From Candidatus Peregrinibacteria bacterium (GTDB taxonomy: Bacteria; Patescibacteriota; Gracilibacteria; UBA1369; UBA12473), in NCBI GenBank assembly GCA_018659585.1, contig JABJMC010000028.1, forward strand, positions 1 through 64,000: a DNA stretch of 64,000 bases. Direction: 5' to 3'. The notes beneath the pieces were generated by a model that had not been told where the DNA came from, did no database searches, and was given only the letters and a program-made list of their open reading frames with translations. Positions within the stretch are counted from its first letter, which is position 1; every line of letters begins with the position of its first letter. Below are positions 32,807-43,060 of the stretch, one piece after another. The position numbers and the translations under genes were made by a program.

Positions 32807-33172
32807 ATCGTTCTTTGATAAATAGATAATTCTTAGGGAGAAACCTGCTTTAGAAAGTGGTTGACGTCGCGTTGTCTGCGGCTTCCTAAAGCAGATTCCT
32901 CTCTGAGAACAGACAACTACCGGAAAGGTGTGGCTCCCGACGTGGCATTTTTCCGCCATTCACTCATTTTTGGTGAGGGGTAACAAACCTCAAATGGAGA
33001 TTTGGACGAGATAGGGTTGTCCGTGGGTATATAGTTTTTCTATCTGCACTCGGCAATCGTAGGGAACTAGGGCTTTCATTTTCGCTTTGCGATTCTGAAA
33101 ACTCTGATCCTTCATTCCAGGATTTATCATGGAATGATCCCGTGCCAGTGACTGTTCTTAGAGAGTTTTTTT
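32807..33172 (+). ncRNA. Candidate ~365-nt structured RNA of unknown family
   Basis: The region follows a near-consensus promoter and ends with AAAACTCT (33098-33105) pairing with AGAGTTTT (33162-33169) plus further T residues. Internal helices are clear: CTGCTTTAG (32845-32853) with CTAAAGCAG (32886-32894), extended by AGGGAG/CTCTCT; CAAAT-GGAG-ATTTG near 32991-33005; TCGC-TTT-GCGA near 33083-33092; CATTCC (33113-33118) with GGAATG (33131-33136); and CACTcGGCA with TGCCAGTG. Size suits RNase P or tmRNA, but their conserved blocks (GAGGAAAGTCC, ACAGAA, tRNA-like ends, tag ORF) are not present. The neighbours on both sides are on the opposite strand. Confidence 0.65.
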
Positions 33173-36041
33173 ATGCAACCGATTTATTGCAAACTAAACG
33201 GTATTCACAATATTTACAGATCATAGGAGAGGGAGTTGGCTCAAAATCAGAAGTCTTAATAGCCGTTGATATTTGTTCTAATTCTTGTTCTGTACTTTGT
33301 AAAACCTCGGGTGAACGAGTGGTTGTGATTTTTTTATTATCAGCCAAATAATACAAAGACAATTTAGAAACCGGTAATTTAAGGACATTTTTACAAGCCA
33401 AGGCGTAAATCGATAATTGCAGGTCTTTATCAACGGCTTTTTGTTCTTTTAAGCGTCCAGTTTTATAGTCAATTATCTCATAAGTACCATCACTCAAACG
33501 GTCAATACGATCAATTCTTCCTGAAATTCGCAAACCAGAGGGGATTTTCAAAGTAAACGGTCGTTCTAAAAAAGCCGGAATAACCCAATTTTCCTGCTGC
33601 GTTTCATAAAAACGTTCTAGGATTTCCATCCCTTGTTGTTTGCGGGCTTGAAGATGAGCCGGGCTGGTATATCCCAAAGGAATCCAATGCTTTTCAAAAA
33701 GATCCTTCAATAGATCTAAAGAAGGCTTTTTGCCATGCTTTAAATCCTGATAAAAAACATTAAGAGCATTATGAATGCTAGACCCAAAACTCAGTGAGTG
33801 AGACATGGGCTCTGCCAGATGATAAATATATTGGAATTTATACCTTAAAGGACAACGTTTAAAAGCATCAATTCGACTAAAGCTAAGCTTAAGAGGTCTA
33901 AATGTTTGATCCATCTTAATCAACAAAGGTTGATCTTCTAAATCATTAGCCACCGCGATAGATGGCGAAGTTTCTTGGCTCAAATCCGGAATCTTAGTTT
34001 CAATTGCCTCCTTTATAAAAATAGAAGGTTTCCAACGCCTCTTTCCATCGTAATAATCACTATAGGTTAAGAACAAATGCTTACGCGCTCGAGTACATGC
34101 CACGTAAAACAATCGGCGCTCTTCATGAAGATGTGAAGCTTGTTCATCAATTGGGGTTTGCATTAATTCACTTGGAACCTCAAAAGGGTCACGACGATTT
34201 ATAGAAGGAAAGCGATTTTGTACTAAATCCACCATAAAAACAGTGTCAAATTCTAACCCTTTTCCAGCGTGAATAGTTAAAATTTTGACAGTGTCAGCAT
34301 CTAAATCTTCTTCAGCCGGGGAGGAGCGATCACCCATTTCGTGACGGGATTGTAAATAATCTAAACATTCAATTAATCGTGGTGAACCCTGAGTCTCCTC
34401 GAAAGTTCGAATAATTTGAGAAAAAGTCGCAATATTTTGCAGTTGCTCAATTGACTCCGGGGAGTCGTTGTTTTGGAGAGCCTGCAAATAACCAGATTCT
34501 TTCATGAAAAAACCTAGGATTTGGCTGGTTGCTTGGTCTTTTACTGATTTTTGAAGGTTTTCAAAAAGAGCTAAAAATTTATCTAAAGAATTATCTATGA
34601 CCGAAAATAAATCAGGTGTTTTTTGAGCCTGACGCAGAGTCTTTAGCAAAGCAGATGAAGAAGAACGAGCCTTCTGTAAAAGCGATACTAAATACTCGCT
34701 TTCAAAACCAAAAATGGGCATAGAAAGCATCCTAAATAAAGCAATATCGTCAAAAGGATTAGATATAGAGCGCAGGACAGCCATTAAGTCTTTGATTTCA
34801 GGCCGCTGATACAAACCCTGTGCCCCCGAAAAATAAGTTGGGACAGCGGCCCTTTTGAGCCCATCCAAAAACGGAAGGGCGTGATTAGTAGCCCTCACCA
34901 AAATAGCAATATCCTTGTAAGAAACATCTTTATTTTCCTGAACATAACGTTGAATATGCTCAACCACAAACTTTACCTCTTCTTGGTAGTTTTCAAAATG
35001 AATTATATGCGGAACCTTGGGAGAGTCCGCCACATTAGAAACTAGCTGCTTAGAAAGACCTTCTCGAGTCTCTAATCGAAAAGGATTGTTGTTTTGAATA
35101 ACCTTATAACTCATATCCAAAACTGGCTGCGTAGACCGGTAGTTTTCAGTTAAAACAATCTTTTTTGTCTCTGGAAAACGCTCTTCAAACTGCATAATAT
35201 TAGAAAGCGAAGCTCCTCGCCATTTGTAAATGGATTGATCATCATCACCAACCACCATTACATTTCGATGTTTTTCGGAAAGTAACTCGACCAATCTGTT
35301 TTGAGCGGTATTTGTGTCCTGGAACTCGTCTACCAAAATGTATTGAAATCGATTTTGAAATTCTTTTAAAACACTGGGTCTTTTTCGGAAAAGATCCAAG
35401 GTTAAATATTGCAAAGTTGCAAAATCCAAAACCCCTTCCTTAACCAACAATTCATCGTAATGCACATACGCTTTTGCTAATTCCAAAAGCTTTTCCGCCT
35501 CTTCCTTTTCGGCGTCATCTTCAGCCTTTTTAACCTGATTTTCAGCATGTTTTAGATAAACTTCAGGCGAAATCATTTCGTCTCTTAAATGACCAAAATG
35601 AGTCACTAAACCTGTTAAAAAACGAAGAGGATTTCCCAAAGGTCGGTAATAATTTAACTCAAAAGAAAACAAATGCTTTTTCAGAAAAAGCGCCACATCT
35701 GTCTGTGTCAAAATTTGATAAGCCGTATCCAAACCAATTTCCAATCCTCGTTCCCGCAGAACCGCATCACAAAAACCATGAAAAGTTTTTACCCAAAGTT
35801 CGGAATATCCATAGGGGAGTAGCACATCTAATCGTTCCTGCATCTCAACCGTCGCTTTCTCCGTAAAAGTTAAGGCCAAAATAGACTCAGGATCAATATT
35901 TTCATTCTGTATCAAATGACAAAAACGGTGCGTTAAAACCCGGGTCTTACCTGTCCCAGCCCCCGCAATAATCAAAAGTGGTCCATTTTTATGCAAAACA
36001 GCTTCTTTTTGGGCCGGATTAAGGTTTTCTAGAATTTCCAC
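33171..36041 (-). CDS. UvrD/PcrA-type helicase fused to a RecB-like Fe-S nuclease domain
   Basis: A 956-aa protein. The superfamily-1 helicase part (about 1-650) shows AGAGTGKTRVLTHR (Walker A), LVDEFQDTN (motif II), GDDDQSIYKWRGA and RLFYVACTRARKHLFLTYS. The C-terminal PD-(D/E)XK nuclease (about 720-956) shows GRIDRIDRL and YEIIDYKTG. Cysteines at RCPLRYKFQY and KYCEYRLVC match the iron-sulfur staple of AddB/RecB-type nucleases. It should process double-strand ends or stalled forks. It ends the rpsA-ylxR operon (18-nt gap), and its stop lies in the T tract of the opposing RNA. Confidence 0.92.
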   Translation of the reverse strand: MEILENLNPAQKEAVLHKNGPLLIIAGAGTGKTRVLTHRFCHLIQNENIDPESILALTFTEKATVEMQERLDVLLPYGYSELWVKTFHGFCDAVLRERGLEIGLDTAYQILTQTDVALFLKKHLFSFELNYYRPLGNPLRFLTGLVTHFGHLRDEMISPEVYLKHAENQVKKAEDDAEKEEAEKLLELAKAYVHYDELLVKEGVLDFATLQYLTLDLFRKRPSVLKEFQNRFQYILVDEFQDTNTAQNRLVELLSEKHRNVMVVGDDDQSIYKWRGASLSNIMQFEERFPETKKIVLTENYRSTQPVLDMSYKVIQNNNPFRLETREGLSKQLVSNVADSPKVPHIIHFENYQEEVKFVVEHIQRYVQENKDVSYKDIAILVRATNHALPFLDGLKRAAVPTYFSGAQGLYQRPEIKDLMAVLRSISNPFDDIALFRMLSMPIFGFESEYLVSLLQKARSSSSALLKTLRQAQKTPDLFSVIDNSLDKFLALFENLQKSVKDQATSQILGFFMKESGYLQALQNNDSPESIEQLQNIATFSQIIRTFEETQGSPRLIECLDYLQSRHEMGDRSSPAEEDLDADTVKILTIHAGKGLEFDTVFMVDLVQNRFPSINRRDPFEVPSELMQTPIDEQASHLHEERRLFYVACTRARKHLFLTYSDYYDGKRRWKPSIFIKEAIETKIPDLSQETSPSIAVANDLEDQPLLIKMDQTFRPLKLSFSRIDAFKRCPLRYKFQYIYHLAEPMSHSLSFGSSIHNALNVFYQDLKHGKKPSLDLLKDLFEKHWIPLGYTSPAHLQARKQQGMEILERFYETQQENWVIPAFLERPFTLKIPSGLRISGRIDRIDRLSDGTYEIIDYKTGRLKEQKAVDKDLQLSIYALACKNVLKLPVSKLSLYYLADNKKITTTRSPEVLQSTEQELEQISTAIKTSDFEPTPSPMICKYCEYRLVCNKSVA

Positions 36042-36059
36042 CCTTGCACCATAACAAAT

Positions 36060-36344
36060 TTAAGAAGCCTTTTTAAGCGCAAGGTCTTGCAACTCTTTCA
36101 CAATTATTTCCGGAATAGCAACTCCTAGCCAAAATTGGAGTGGACAAGACTTTTTTCCCTTCTTTTTTAAGGCTTTACTTAAACAATTTTCATTGGCACA
36201 CACATAAGCCCCACGCCCTAAAGTTCGTTTACTACCTGGGACATCAACTTTAACCTCATTTTTTGCAGTTTTAACAACTCGAATTAAATCCTGTTGTGGG
36301 AGTTCACAGAAACAACCGGCGCATCGGCGTAAAGATTCTGACAT
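36060..36344 (-). CDS. ylxR: YlxR/RnpM-family RNA-binding protein
   Basis: A 94-aa protein. The family signature RRCAGCFCELPQQDLIRVV is followed by GRGAYVC and C-terminal Lys-rich SCPLQFWL. YlxR usually sits next to nusA-infB; RnpM binds RNase P RNA in Bacillus. Here it lies between rpsA and the helicase gene, 14 and 18 nt from its neighbours, so the gene order has been rearranged. Confidence 0.9.
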   Translation of the reverse strand: MSESLRRCAGCFCELPQQDLIRVVKTAKNEVKVDVPGSKRTLGRGAYVCANENCLSKALKKKGKKSCPLQFWLGVAIPEIIVKELQDLALKKAS

Positions 36345-36358
36345 AAAGCAATAGGGGA

Positions 36359-37549
36359 TTATTCTTCAGTGGCTTCTTCCTCTGAAGCTTCCTCGGCTTT
36401 CTCTTCTTTAGCCTCCTCCTTATCCTTGGCTTTTTCTTCCGCCAAAGCCATGGCCTTTTCATTAAGAGCTTTTAAGCTAAGACCAATCCGGTGCTCATCA
36501 AGGTTTACGTCAATAACTTTAGCCTCTACTTTTTCACCAGAACGTAACACTTCAGAAGGCTCATTAACAGGGGTGCCATCCTCGCGCACAATCTCGGAAA
36601 GATGAATCAAACCATTAATGTCATCGGTAAGTTTCATAAAAGCTCCAAATGGGGCTAAGCGAGTAATTTCGCCTTTAATAACACTACCAACCTTAAAGGT
36701 TTTCGCAGCATCAGCCCAAGGATCAGCCATTAGTCTCTTCATACTTAAAGAGATCTTATCACCTTCAATGCCAATAATTTGGACCTCAACTTCATCACCA
36801 ACTTTTCCATGATCAGAAGGATTCTTAACATGACCCCAAGCAATTTCGGAGATATGAACTAGTCCTTCTAAACCTTCAAAAGCCACAAAAATACCAAAAT
36901 TAACAACACCACTAATTTTACCTTTAACCTTAGTTCCGATTGTAATCTTACCAAGGGCCGCCTTTCGTTCTTCTTGGAAAGCCGCTCGTTCAGAAAGAAT
37001 TAACTTCCCATTTTGTTTGTCTAAATTAATAATTTTAACGCTCAAACTAACTCCAACTAATTTCTTCAATTTTTGAAGAATAAGGTTAGCGTCAGCCCCA
37101 TTAACACGTGGGTAATGTAGAGGAGCTAGCTGAGAAACAGGAATAAATCCTTTAATCCCATCTACCTCTAATAGTAAACCACCCTTATTAGCTTCGGTTG
37201 GTTTAACTTCCACCACGTCATTTTCATCATAAGCATCAGCAAATCTCTTCCAAGCTCGTTCTTGACTAGCTTTTCGAAGAGAAAGAAGCACAAATCCATC
37301 TTCGTTTTCAGATTCAAGCACACATGAATAAACCGCATCACCAGGGGCAAGATCTTTGATAGTGTTCATGCTATCTTTAGTCTCACGTCCACTAATAATA
37401 CCAGTGTTAACACCGCCAATATCAACCAAAATTCGGTGTTTACCGACAGAAATAACATTACCTTCTAAAAGTTCTCCTGGTTCCGGGAGAATCATGTCTG
37501 GAGAGCTTTTCAGAAGCTCTTCCATAGATATAGTTTGAGTCGCAGCCAT
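36359..37549 (-). CDS. rpsA: Ribosomal protein bS1
   Basis: A 396-aa protein with four S1 (OB-fold) repeats at about 20-90, 105-185, 200-270 and 285-355 (e.g. VKGKISGVVNFGIFVAFEGLEGLVHISEI). The end is an acidic, Ala/Glu/Lys-rich tail. S1 unfolds mRNA at the 30S platform. This matters here because Shine-Dalgarno sites are nearly absent, so mRNA recruitment may rely on S1 or on leaderless initiation. It leads the rpsA-ylxR-helicase operon. Confidence 0.95.
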   Translation of the reverse strand: MAATQTISMEELLKSSPDMILPEPGELLEGNVISVGKHRILVDIGGVNTGIISGRETKDSMNTIKDLAPGDAVYSCVLESENEDGFVLLSLRKASQERAWKRFADAYDENDVVEVKPTEANKGGLLLEVDGIKGFIPVSQLAPLHYPRVNGADANLILQKLKKLVGVSLSVKIINLDKQNGKLILSERAAFQEERKAALGKITIGTKVKGKISGVVNFGIFVAFEGLEGLVHISEIAWGHVKNPSDHGKVGDEVEVQIIGIEGDKISLSMKRLMADPWADAAKTFKVGSVIKGEITRLAPFGAFMKLTDDINGLIHLSEIVREDGTPVNEPSEVLRSGEKVEAKVIDVNLDEHRIGLSLKALNEKAMALAEEKAKDKEEAKEEKAEEASEEEATEE

Positions 37550-37663
37550 AAAGCTTATATTGGAGCAAGGATTAAAAAATAAATAAGTTCCTATCTAAAG
37601 TGTCCCTGCTACCTAATGCACTTTATAAGAACGCGTGGAGTATAAGATGGTTTAAAGAGAAAA

Positions 37664-40258
37664 TCAACCTTTTCTTAGCTCTAGTCCATCTCCCTTTTTG
37701 ACAATTTTCACTTTATCTCCTTCCTGAAACTCTCCGCTCAGCAGTTTTTCCGCCAAAATGTCTTCGACTTTGTCTTGAATCACACGGCGAGCAGGCCGAG
37801 CGCCATAATCTGGGTCGTAACTTAATTTTGCTAGCACATCAAGCGCTCCAGGAGAAAGATTTAAAGAGATCTTTCTCTCCTTCAAACGATCTTCAAGATC
37901 AGAAATTTGCAATCTTACAATTTTCTTTAAATGATCGTGAGTTAAAGGATGGAAAACAATAATCTTATCTAAGCGATTTAAGAATTCTGGTCGGAACTGA
38001 TCTTTTAATTCCTTTAGAATGTCTTCTTTTCGATCCTCAAAAATTTGTTCAGCCCGTTTAAGTTCGTCTGCCTCCAAGGTAAACCCAATTGGTCCCGCAG
38101 ATTCAGTTAACTGGCGAGCACCTACATTGGTAGTCAAAACAATAATTGTGTTTTTGAAATCTACTTTGCGGCCTCTTCCATCTGTTAATACCCCATCCTC
38201 AAGAATTTGAAGTAGCATGTTCATTACATCAGGGTGAGCTTTTTCAACCTCATCAAATAACACTACTGAGTAAGGTTTGCGTCGGATCATCTCTGTTAAT
38301 TGACCACCATCATCATAACCAATATAACCAGCAGTTGTACCTGTTAAACGAGAAACATTATGACGCTCCATAAATTCACTCATATCAATCTTAATCAAAG
38401 CATCTTCATCGTTATAAACTTCTCGTGCGAGAGATTTTACTAATTCAGTCTTACCAACTCCAGTTGGTCCCATAAAAATAAAAGAAGCAATGGGACGATG
38501 TGGAGCCCCAACACCCATTCTAGAACGACGAATAGCCTTGGCCACAGATTCAATTGCCTCCTGTTGACCAATAATGCGTCGTTTAAGTAGGTTTTCTAAG
38601 TTCTTAAGACGAGAAACATCATCTTTCATTAATTTTGTAGTCGGGATTCCAGTACTTTTAGATAAAACTTGGGCAATATCCTCGGCATCAATATGTCCAC
38701 GTAACTCTTTTGGGATTTTAATTTGGCGGGCTGCCTCAATTTTTTCCATAACTTGAAGCTCCTCGGTGCGAAGATTAGCCGCTTTTTCATAATCTTGTTT
38801 AGAAACAGCATCTTCTTTGTCCTTAATAATTTTATTTAGTTCTTTTTGAAACTTACCAACTTTATTAGAACCACTAGTTTTAACTTTCATTCCTTTTAAA
38901 GAAGCGGCTTCATCCATCAAATCAATTGCTTTATCAGGTAGAAAACGGTCATTTACATACCGCTTGGAAAGTCGAACCGCGGAATCCAAAGCTTCATCAG
39001 AAATAACTAAATGATGGTGATCTTCAAAAGATTCTTTAAGACCCTTTAAAATTTGTAAGGTTTCCTCTTCAGTAGGTTCATTTATAATTACAGTCTGAAA
39101 ACGACGCTCTAAAGCACTATCGTTTTCAATATGTTTTCGGTATTCATCAGTTGTTGTTGCTCCCACAATTCGAATATCACCTCTAGAAAGAGCTGGTTTC
39201 AAAATATTAGCAGCATCTAAGCTCCCTTCAGCTGATCCAGCCCCAACCACAGTGTGCAATTCATCAATAAAAAGAATTACATTTTCTTGGGTGCCTGCCT
39301 CATCAATAATTTGTTTAAGACGTTCTTCGAATTCACCACGATATTTAGTCCCAGCTACAACCGAAGCCATAGAAAGAGACAAAATTCGTTTATCTAACAT
39401 TTTATCTGGTACGTTTTCTTGAATAATAGCTTGAGCAAGCCCCTCAACAACCGCAGTTTTACCAACACCCGGCTCACCAATTAAAACGGGATTGTTTTTG
39501 GTCTTACGTTGCAAAATACTAATCGTGCGTTCTATTTCCTTAGCGCGTCCAATAATAGGATCCATTTTTCCAGATCGATATTTGGCAACTAAGTCTTCGG
39601 TAAAATAGTCCAAAGCTGGAGTGCTAGATTTATCAGTTTTCTCTTTAGTATAAGTTGCCTCTTTTTCACCACCAGACATAACTCCTTGTAATCCACTTAA
39701 AAAGAATTCCAAAGGATTCATTTGGCCAGACGGATCAGCTCCCTGAAAACCTCCACCAGGAGCTCCAGGATATTGTTTTTGGCTTTTCTTAAGATTTTCA
39801 AAAGCATTTTCAATTTCACCTTGAACAGCATTTGGACGAACTTTCATATTTTCTAGGATCACCGTGGCCGCAGTGTTTTCTTGGCCCACTAAAGCATGTA
39901 GTAAATGCTCGGTTCCTACAAACATATGATTGTTACCCTGGGCACATTTCACAGCATCTTCAATAACTTTTTTCGCAAAACCACTTAAACCGCCAGAACC
40001 TTTTCCTTTAGAAGAGGAGGCAGCGGTACGTCCCACAGTTTTCAGAACTAAATTAACATTATCAAGCGAAACTCCAAAATTCATTAAAATAGAAGCCCCT
40101 AAAGAGTTAGGTTGGCTTAAAATACCAATTAAAACGTGCTCTGTCCCAACATAATTAGTTTGAGTTTTTTTTGCCACTTCTTGGGCCACAATCAAGGCTT
40201 GTTTAGCCTCTTTCGTAAACTTTTCGAAACGACTGTCACCTTTGTCTTTATTGGCCAT
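37664..40258 (-). CDS. clpC: ClpC-type AAA+ unfoldase
   Basis: An 864-aa protein. Two N-terminal Clp_N repeats (about 10-155) are followed by AAA-1 with [13 protein letters not shown], a UVR-like middle segment ([11 protein letters not shown]), AAA-2 with [15 protein letters not shown] and sensor/arginine residues, and a C-terminal D2-small domain. It feeds substrates to ClpP; no clpP is visible here. The gene has a CIRCE box overlapping an upstream promoter and a second TATAAT (40290-40295) closer to the start, so HrcA control is expected, probably with basal expression. Confidence 0.96.
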   Translation of the reverse strand: MANKDKGDSRFEKFTKEAKQALIVAQEVAKKTQTNYVGTEHVLIGILSQPNSLGASILMNFGVSLDNVNLVLKTVGRTAASSSKGKGSGGLSGFAKKVIEDAVKCAQGNNHMFVGTEHLLHALVGQENTAATVILENMKVRPNAVQGEIENAFENLKKSQKQYPGAPGGGFQGADPSGQMNPLEFFLSGLQGVMSGGEKEATYTKEKTDKSSTPALDYFTEDLVAKYRSGKMDPIIGRAKEIERTISILQRKTKNNPVLIGEPGVGKTAVVEGLAQAIIQENVPDKMLDKRILSLSMASVVAGTKYRGEFEERLKQIIDEAGTQENVILFIDELHTVVGAGSAEGSLDAANILKPALSRGDIRIVGATTTDEYRKHIENDSALERRFQTVIINEPTEEETLQILKGLKESFEDHHHLVISDEALDSAVRLSKRYVNDRFLPDKAIDLMDEAASLKGMKVKTSGSNKVGKFQKELNKIIKDKEDAVSKQDYEKAANLRTEELQVMEKIEAARQIKIPKELRGHIDAEDIAQVLSKSTGIPTTKLMKDDVSRLKNLENLLKRRIIGQQEAIESVAKAIRRSRMGVGAPHRPIASFIFMGPTGVGKTELVKSLAREVYNDEDALIKIDMSEFMERHNVSRLTGTTAGYIGYDDGGQLTEMIRRKPYSVVLFDEVEKAHPDVMNMLLQILEDGVLTDGRGRKVDFKNTIIVLTTNVGARQLTESAGPIGFTLEADELKRAEQIFEDRKEDILKELKDQFRPEFLNRLDKIIVFHPLTHDHLKKIVRLQISDLEDRLKERKISLNLSPGALDVLAKLSYDPDYGARPARRVIQDKVEDILAEKLLSGEFQEGDKVKIVKKGDGLELRKG

Positions 40259-40370
40259 GAATTTAAAAGTTAGAATTAATTTCTAGAAATTATAACACAT
40301 TTCGATAGAGAATAATACGCTTTACCGCTTGCTAAGAAACAAAGAATAGTGTGTAACTACAACCTGATAA

Positions 40371-40397
40371 TTAGCACTGTTAAGTTTAGAGTGCTAA
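40371..40397. promoter_or_regulatory. CIRCE element (HrcA operator) of clpC
   Basis: TTAGCACTG-N9-GAGTGCTAA matches the CIRCE consensus TTAGCACTC-N9-GAGTGCTAA with a single mismatch. It lies 113 nt upstream of the clpC start and covers the -10 box of a promoter, so HrcA binding would block transcription until heat or misfolding stress releases it. No hrcA is visible in the window. Confidence 0.93.
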
Positions 40398-40411
40398 CAA
40401 ACCAAAGTCAA
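40383..40411 (-). promoter_or_regulatory. CIRCE-overlapped promoter of clpC
   Basis: Minus strand: TTGACT (40406-40411), a 17-nt spacer and TAAACT (40383-40388). The -10 box lies in the CIRCE spacer. Confidence 0.75.
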
Positions 40412-40456
40412 CTCAAAAAGGGGAGTTGCAAGTTTCCGCAAAGGAAAGCGAAAAAA

Positions 40457-41986
40457 CTAAGTCGATAAAATAGATTCAGCCATAACCTCGATCTGTTCTT
40501 GGTAATCCAAAGTACCTTTCAAACGATAGCTAGAGGAATCATCGCGCGGGACATCAGCAAAGAAAAATCCAGACGATGACCAAGTTTTCAAACTAGAAAC
40601 AGTCTCTTCTATAACTTCCAAGGTCACCAAGGCATTACTAGCGTCAGCTGGTTCATTACTAAAATAAAAACTACTTCCGGAGCGACTATAATACCAGTTC
40701 GAAGGATACTGCATTTGAAAACCCAAAGTAGCACTTTCCAAAGGTCTGTAGCCCTCTAAAATTACTGTTTCAGAACCAGTTTCAGCATCCACTGAGACTT
40801 GCTCCAACCCTTTGGCTTCATCAGTCCCAGAAGCTAAATCCCAATCTGTTATTGCTCCTTCTACAAACTTGGCTAATTCTTCTAAATTTCCATCACCTAA
40901 ATTTTGCAAAAGATACCGCTCCAACACTTCACCATCAGTAAAAGTCACATAAATATAATTTGGCTCCACAAAATCATAGGTAGTAGCTGTCCATTCGTCA
41001 GAAACTAAGCTCAAACGATCCAAGTCATTCTCTAACAGACTAATATTGTCGGCATAATCACCATCACTAGATTCGTTGGCTTCTTCTTCAGCCACAACAT
41101 CCTCAACGTCCTCGATCACCTCAGTAATCTCAGTTTCCTCAACAACCTCTTCTTCTTCCTCATCCTCCTCAATCCGTTGACCATCACTTAATAAATCAAA
41201 AGAAAGCAACATTTCACTAAACAAATTGCCATAACTTAACTTTAAATCTTCCTGACTATTTAAATGTAAAAGCACAAAAACTTTGCTTCCACCCTCAACA
41301 TAATAAGTAGTTGAACCAACTTCTTCGACTTTAATAGCATTTAACTGGTCCACACTTACTACGTTTTTTGTATAAGTTTCACTTAAATCAGTATTTTGAT
41401 AAGCCAAATACCATTCTTCAATCTCTAATTCCTCATTGTTAGACAACGTACTTACTTGAATTAGATCAGTTTCAATCAAACTCTCGGTATCTTTCGGTTG
41501 AGGGCCGTAAAAAGAAACAGCCTGAGTGCGTTCCTCCATTTCCCAATCAGAACGGTAAGAAATCCCAAAACCAATACTTTCACTAACATAATTAGTCATT
41601 TCTACCTCTTCTATTTCAACTACCTCTTCTTCTTCCAAAACAGTGAGTTGTTCAACTGCTAGCACTGGTTTGTCGTCATCATCTTCACCTGGAATTAATA
41701 AACCACTAACCTCCATGGATTGATTTAAATACTCGGTATCCCAAAGATTATAAAAATCACTATAAACATAAAGCAGAGACCCATCTGTTAAGCGCAATAG
41801 GTGAGTAGCATCAGGATTAAATTTTACGCTGCCCAAAGACTGCAACAACCCTTCATAGGTCATAAATTCATAGGAAATATCATCCTCCACAGTCACATCA
41901 TCAGTAAAAGGTAGTTGGCAGCCAGTAAACAAAAGACCAAAGACAAGAAGAAGGGCAGCATAAGGAATAAGAGTTCTGAATTTCAT
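40457..41986 (-). CDS. Predicted lipoprotein with acidic linker
   Basis: A 509-aa protein. A signal peptide with lipobox FTGC (Cys about 23) starts the protein. A domain with a PsbP/LpqN-like pattern (YRSDWEMEE, ...STTYYVEGGSKVFVLLHL) spans about 130-265. A long Glu/Val linker (about 275-310) follows. A second related domain (about 325-500) ends with FQMQYPSNWYYSRSG...VTLEVIEE. The exact role is unknown; the paired domains may bind a ligand outside the membrane. It lies 15 nt downstream of ruvB. Confidence 0.75.
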   Translation of the reverse strand: MKFRTLIPYAALLLVFGLLFTGCQLPFTDDVTVEDDISYEFMTYEGLLQSLGSVKFNPDATHLLRLTDGSLLYVYSDFYNLWDTEYLNQSMEVSGLLIPGEDDDDKPVLAVEQLTVLEEEEVVEIEEVEMTNYVSESIGFGISYRSDWEMEERTQAVSFYGPQPKDTESLIETDLIQVSTLSNNEELEIEEWYLAYQNTDLSETYTKNVVSVDQLNAIKVEEVGSTTYYVEGGSKVFVLLHLNSQEDLKLSYGNLFSEMLLSFDLLSDGQRIEEDEEEEEVVEETEITEVIEDVEDVVAEEEANESSDGDYADNISLLENDLDRLSLVSDEWTATTYDFVEPNYIYVTFTDGEVLERYLLQNLGDGNLEELAKFVEGAITDWDLASGTDEAKGLEQVSVDAETGSETVILEGYRPLESATLGFQMQYPSNWYYSRSGSSFYFSNEPADASNALVTLEVIEETVSSLKTWSSSGFFFADVPRDDSSSYRLKGTLDYQEQIEVMAESILST

Positions 41987-42001
41987 AGGATAAAGTTAAA
42001 T

Positions 42002-43060
42002 TTAAAAAAGTTCAGCATTTTGTGGAGGAGTTAACCCAAGATGCTGGTAACCACGTGGCGTAACTAAACGTCCTCGTGGAGTGCGATCAAGAAAACCTTG
42101 TTTTAAAAGATAAGGTTCATAGATATCTTCAATAGTCTGAGCCTCTTCGTGAGTAGCCGCAGAAAGAGTGCTTAGCCCGACTGGGCCACCTCCAAAATTT
42201 TCAATCATTAATTGTAGCAATTTTCGGTCCATGTCATCTAAACCAAGTTCATCGATTCCCATTTTCCCTAAAGCACTTTTTACTAATGATTCCGAAATAA
42301 CATCATGATTATTAACTAGAGCAAAATCACCCACTCGCCGTAATAGTCGGTTAGCAATACGGGGAGTTTGCCGGGAAGAAAGTGACAATCGAGACGCTGC
42401 TTTTTCGTCAATTTCAGTCTCCAGAATTTTAGAGGAACGATTAATAATTTGCTGGATTTCTTCCTGAGAATAAAAATTAAGTCTAAAAACATGCCCAAAA
42501 CGATCCCGAAGAGGGGAGGAGATCAAACTTAACTTAGTAGTGGCGCCAATCAGAGTAAATTTTGGCAAACTCAAGCGCATAGAACGAGCCGAAGCGCCTT
42601 TGCCCAAAATAATATCAATCGCAAAATCCTCCATGGCTGTATATAAAGTCTCTTCTACAATGGGACGTAAACGGTGAATTTCATCAATAAAAAGCACATC
42701 CCCATCTTCTAAATTTGTAATAATCGCCGCAATATCTCCCTGACGTTCCAGTGCTGGCCCAGAAGTAACGCGAATATTTGCCTTCATTTCCTTGGCTACA
42801 ATATGAGCTAGCGTGGTTTTTCCTAAACCAGGCGGCCCATGAATCAAAACATGCTCCAAAGGCTCTTCTCGTTTTCGGGAAGCCTCCATGAAAACAGAAA
42901 GATTTCTTTTAATTTCAGATTGTCCTACGTATTCGTCAAGCACATCTGGACGAAGCTTATTTTCCTGTAATTCTTGAGAATTATCAAGGGGTTGAGGCGA
43001 TAAATCTCGATCCAGAGGCTCATCAGATGAAGTTGAGAAGTTGGCAGAATGAACAGGCAT
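42002..43060 (-). CDS. ruvB: Holliday junction branch-migration helicase RuvB
   Basis: 352 aa from the ATG at 43060; the track start at 43189 adds 43 residues unlike RuvB. Motifs: RPDVLDEYVGQ, GPPGLGKTTLAHIVA (Walker A), LFIDEIHRL (Walker B), GATTKLSLISSPLRDRFG (sensor) and the C-terminal winged helix (GGGPVGLSTLSAATHEE). It drives branch migration of Holliday junctions with RuvA; ruvA and ruvC are not in this window. A lipoprotein gene follows 15 nt later. Confidence 0.95.
   Translation of the reverse strand: MPVHSANFSTSSDEPLDRDLSPQPLDNSQELQENKLRPDVLDEYVGQSEIKRNLSVFMEASRKREEPLEHVLIHGPPGLGKTTLAHIVAKEMKANIRVTSGPALERQGDIAAIITNLEDGDVLFIDEIHRLRPIVEETLYTAMEDFAIDIILGKGASARSMRLSLPKFTLIGATTKLSLISSPLRDRFGHVFRLNFYSQEEIQQIINRSSKILETEIDEKAASRLSLSSRQTPRIANRLLRRVGDFALVNNHDVISESLVKSALGKMGIDELGLDDMDRKLLQLMIENFGGGPVGLSTLSAATHEEAQTIEDIYEPYLLKQGFLDRTPRGRLVTPRGYQHLGLTPPQNAELF

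Noticed and set aside
32807-33172. RNase P RNA or tmRNA identity for the orphan RNA
   Set aside because: Neither the GAGGAAAGTCC/ACAGAA blocks of RNase P nor the tRNA-like ends and tag reading frame of tmRNA could be found.
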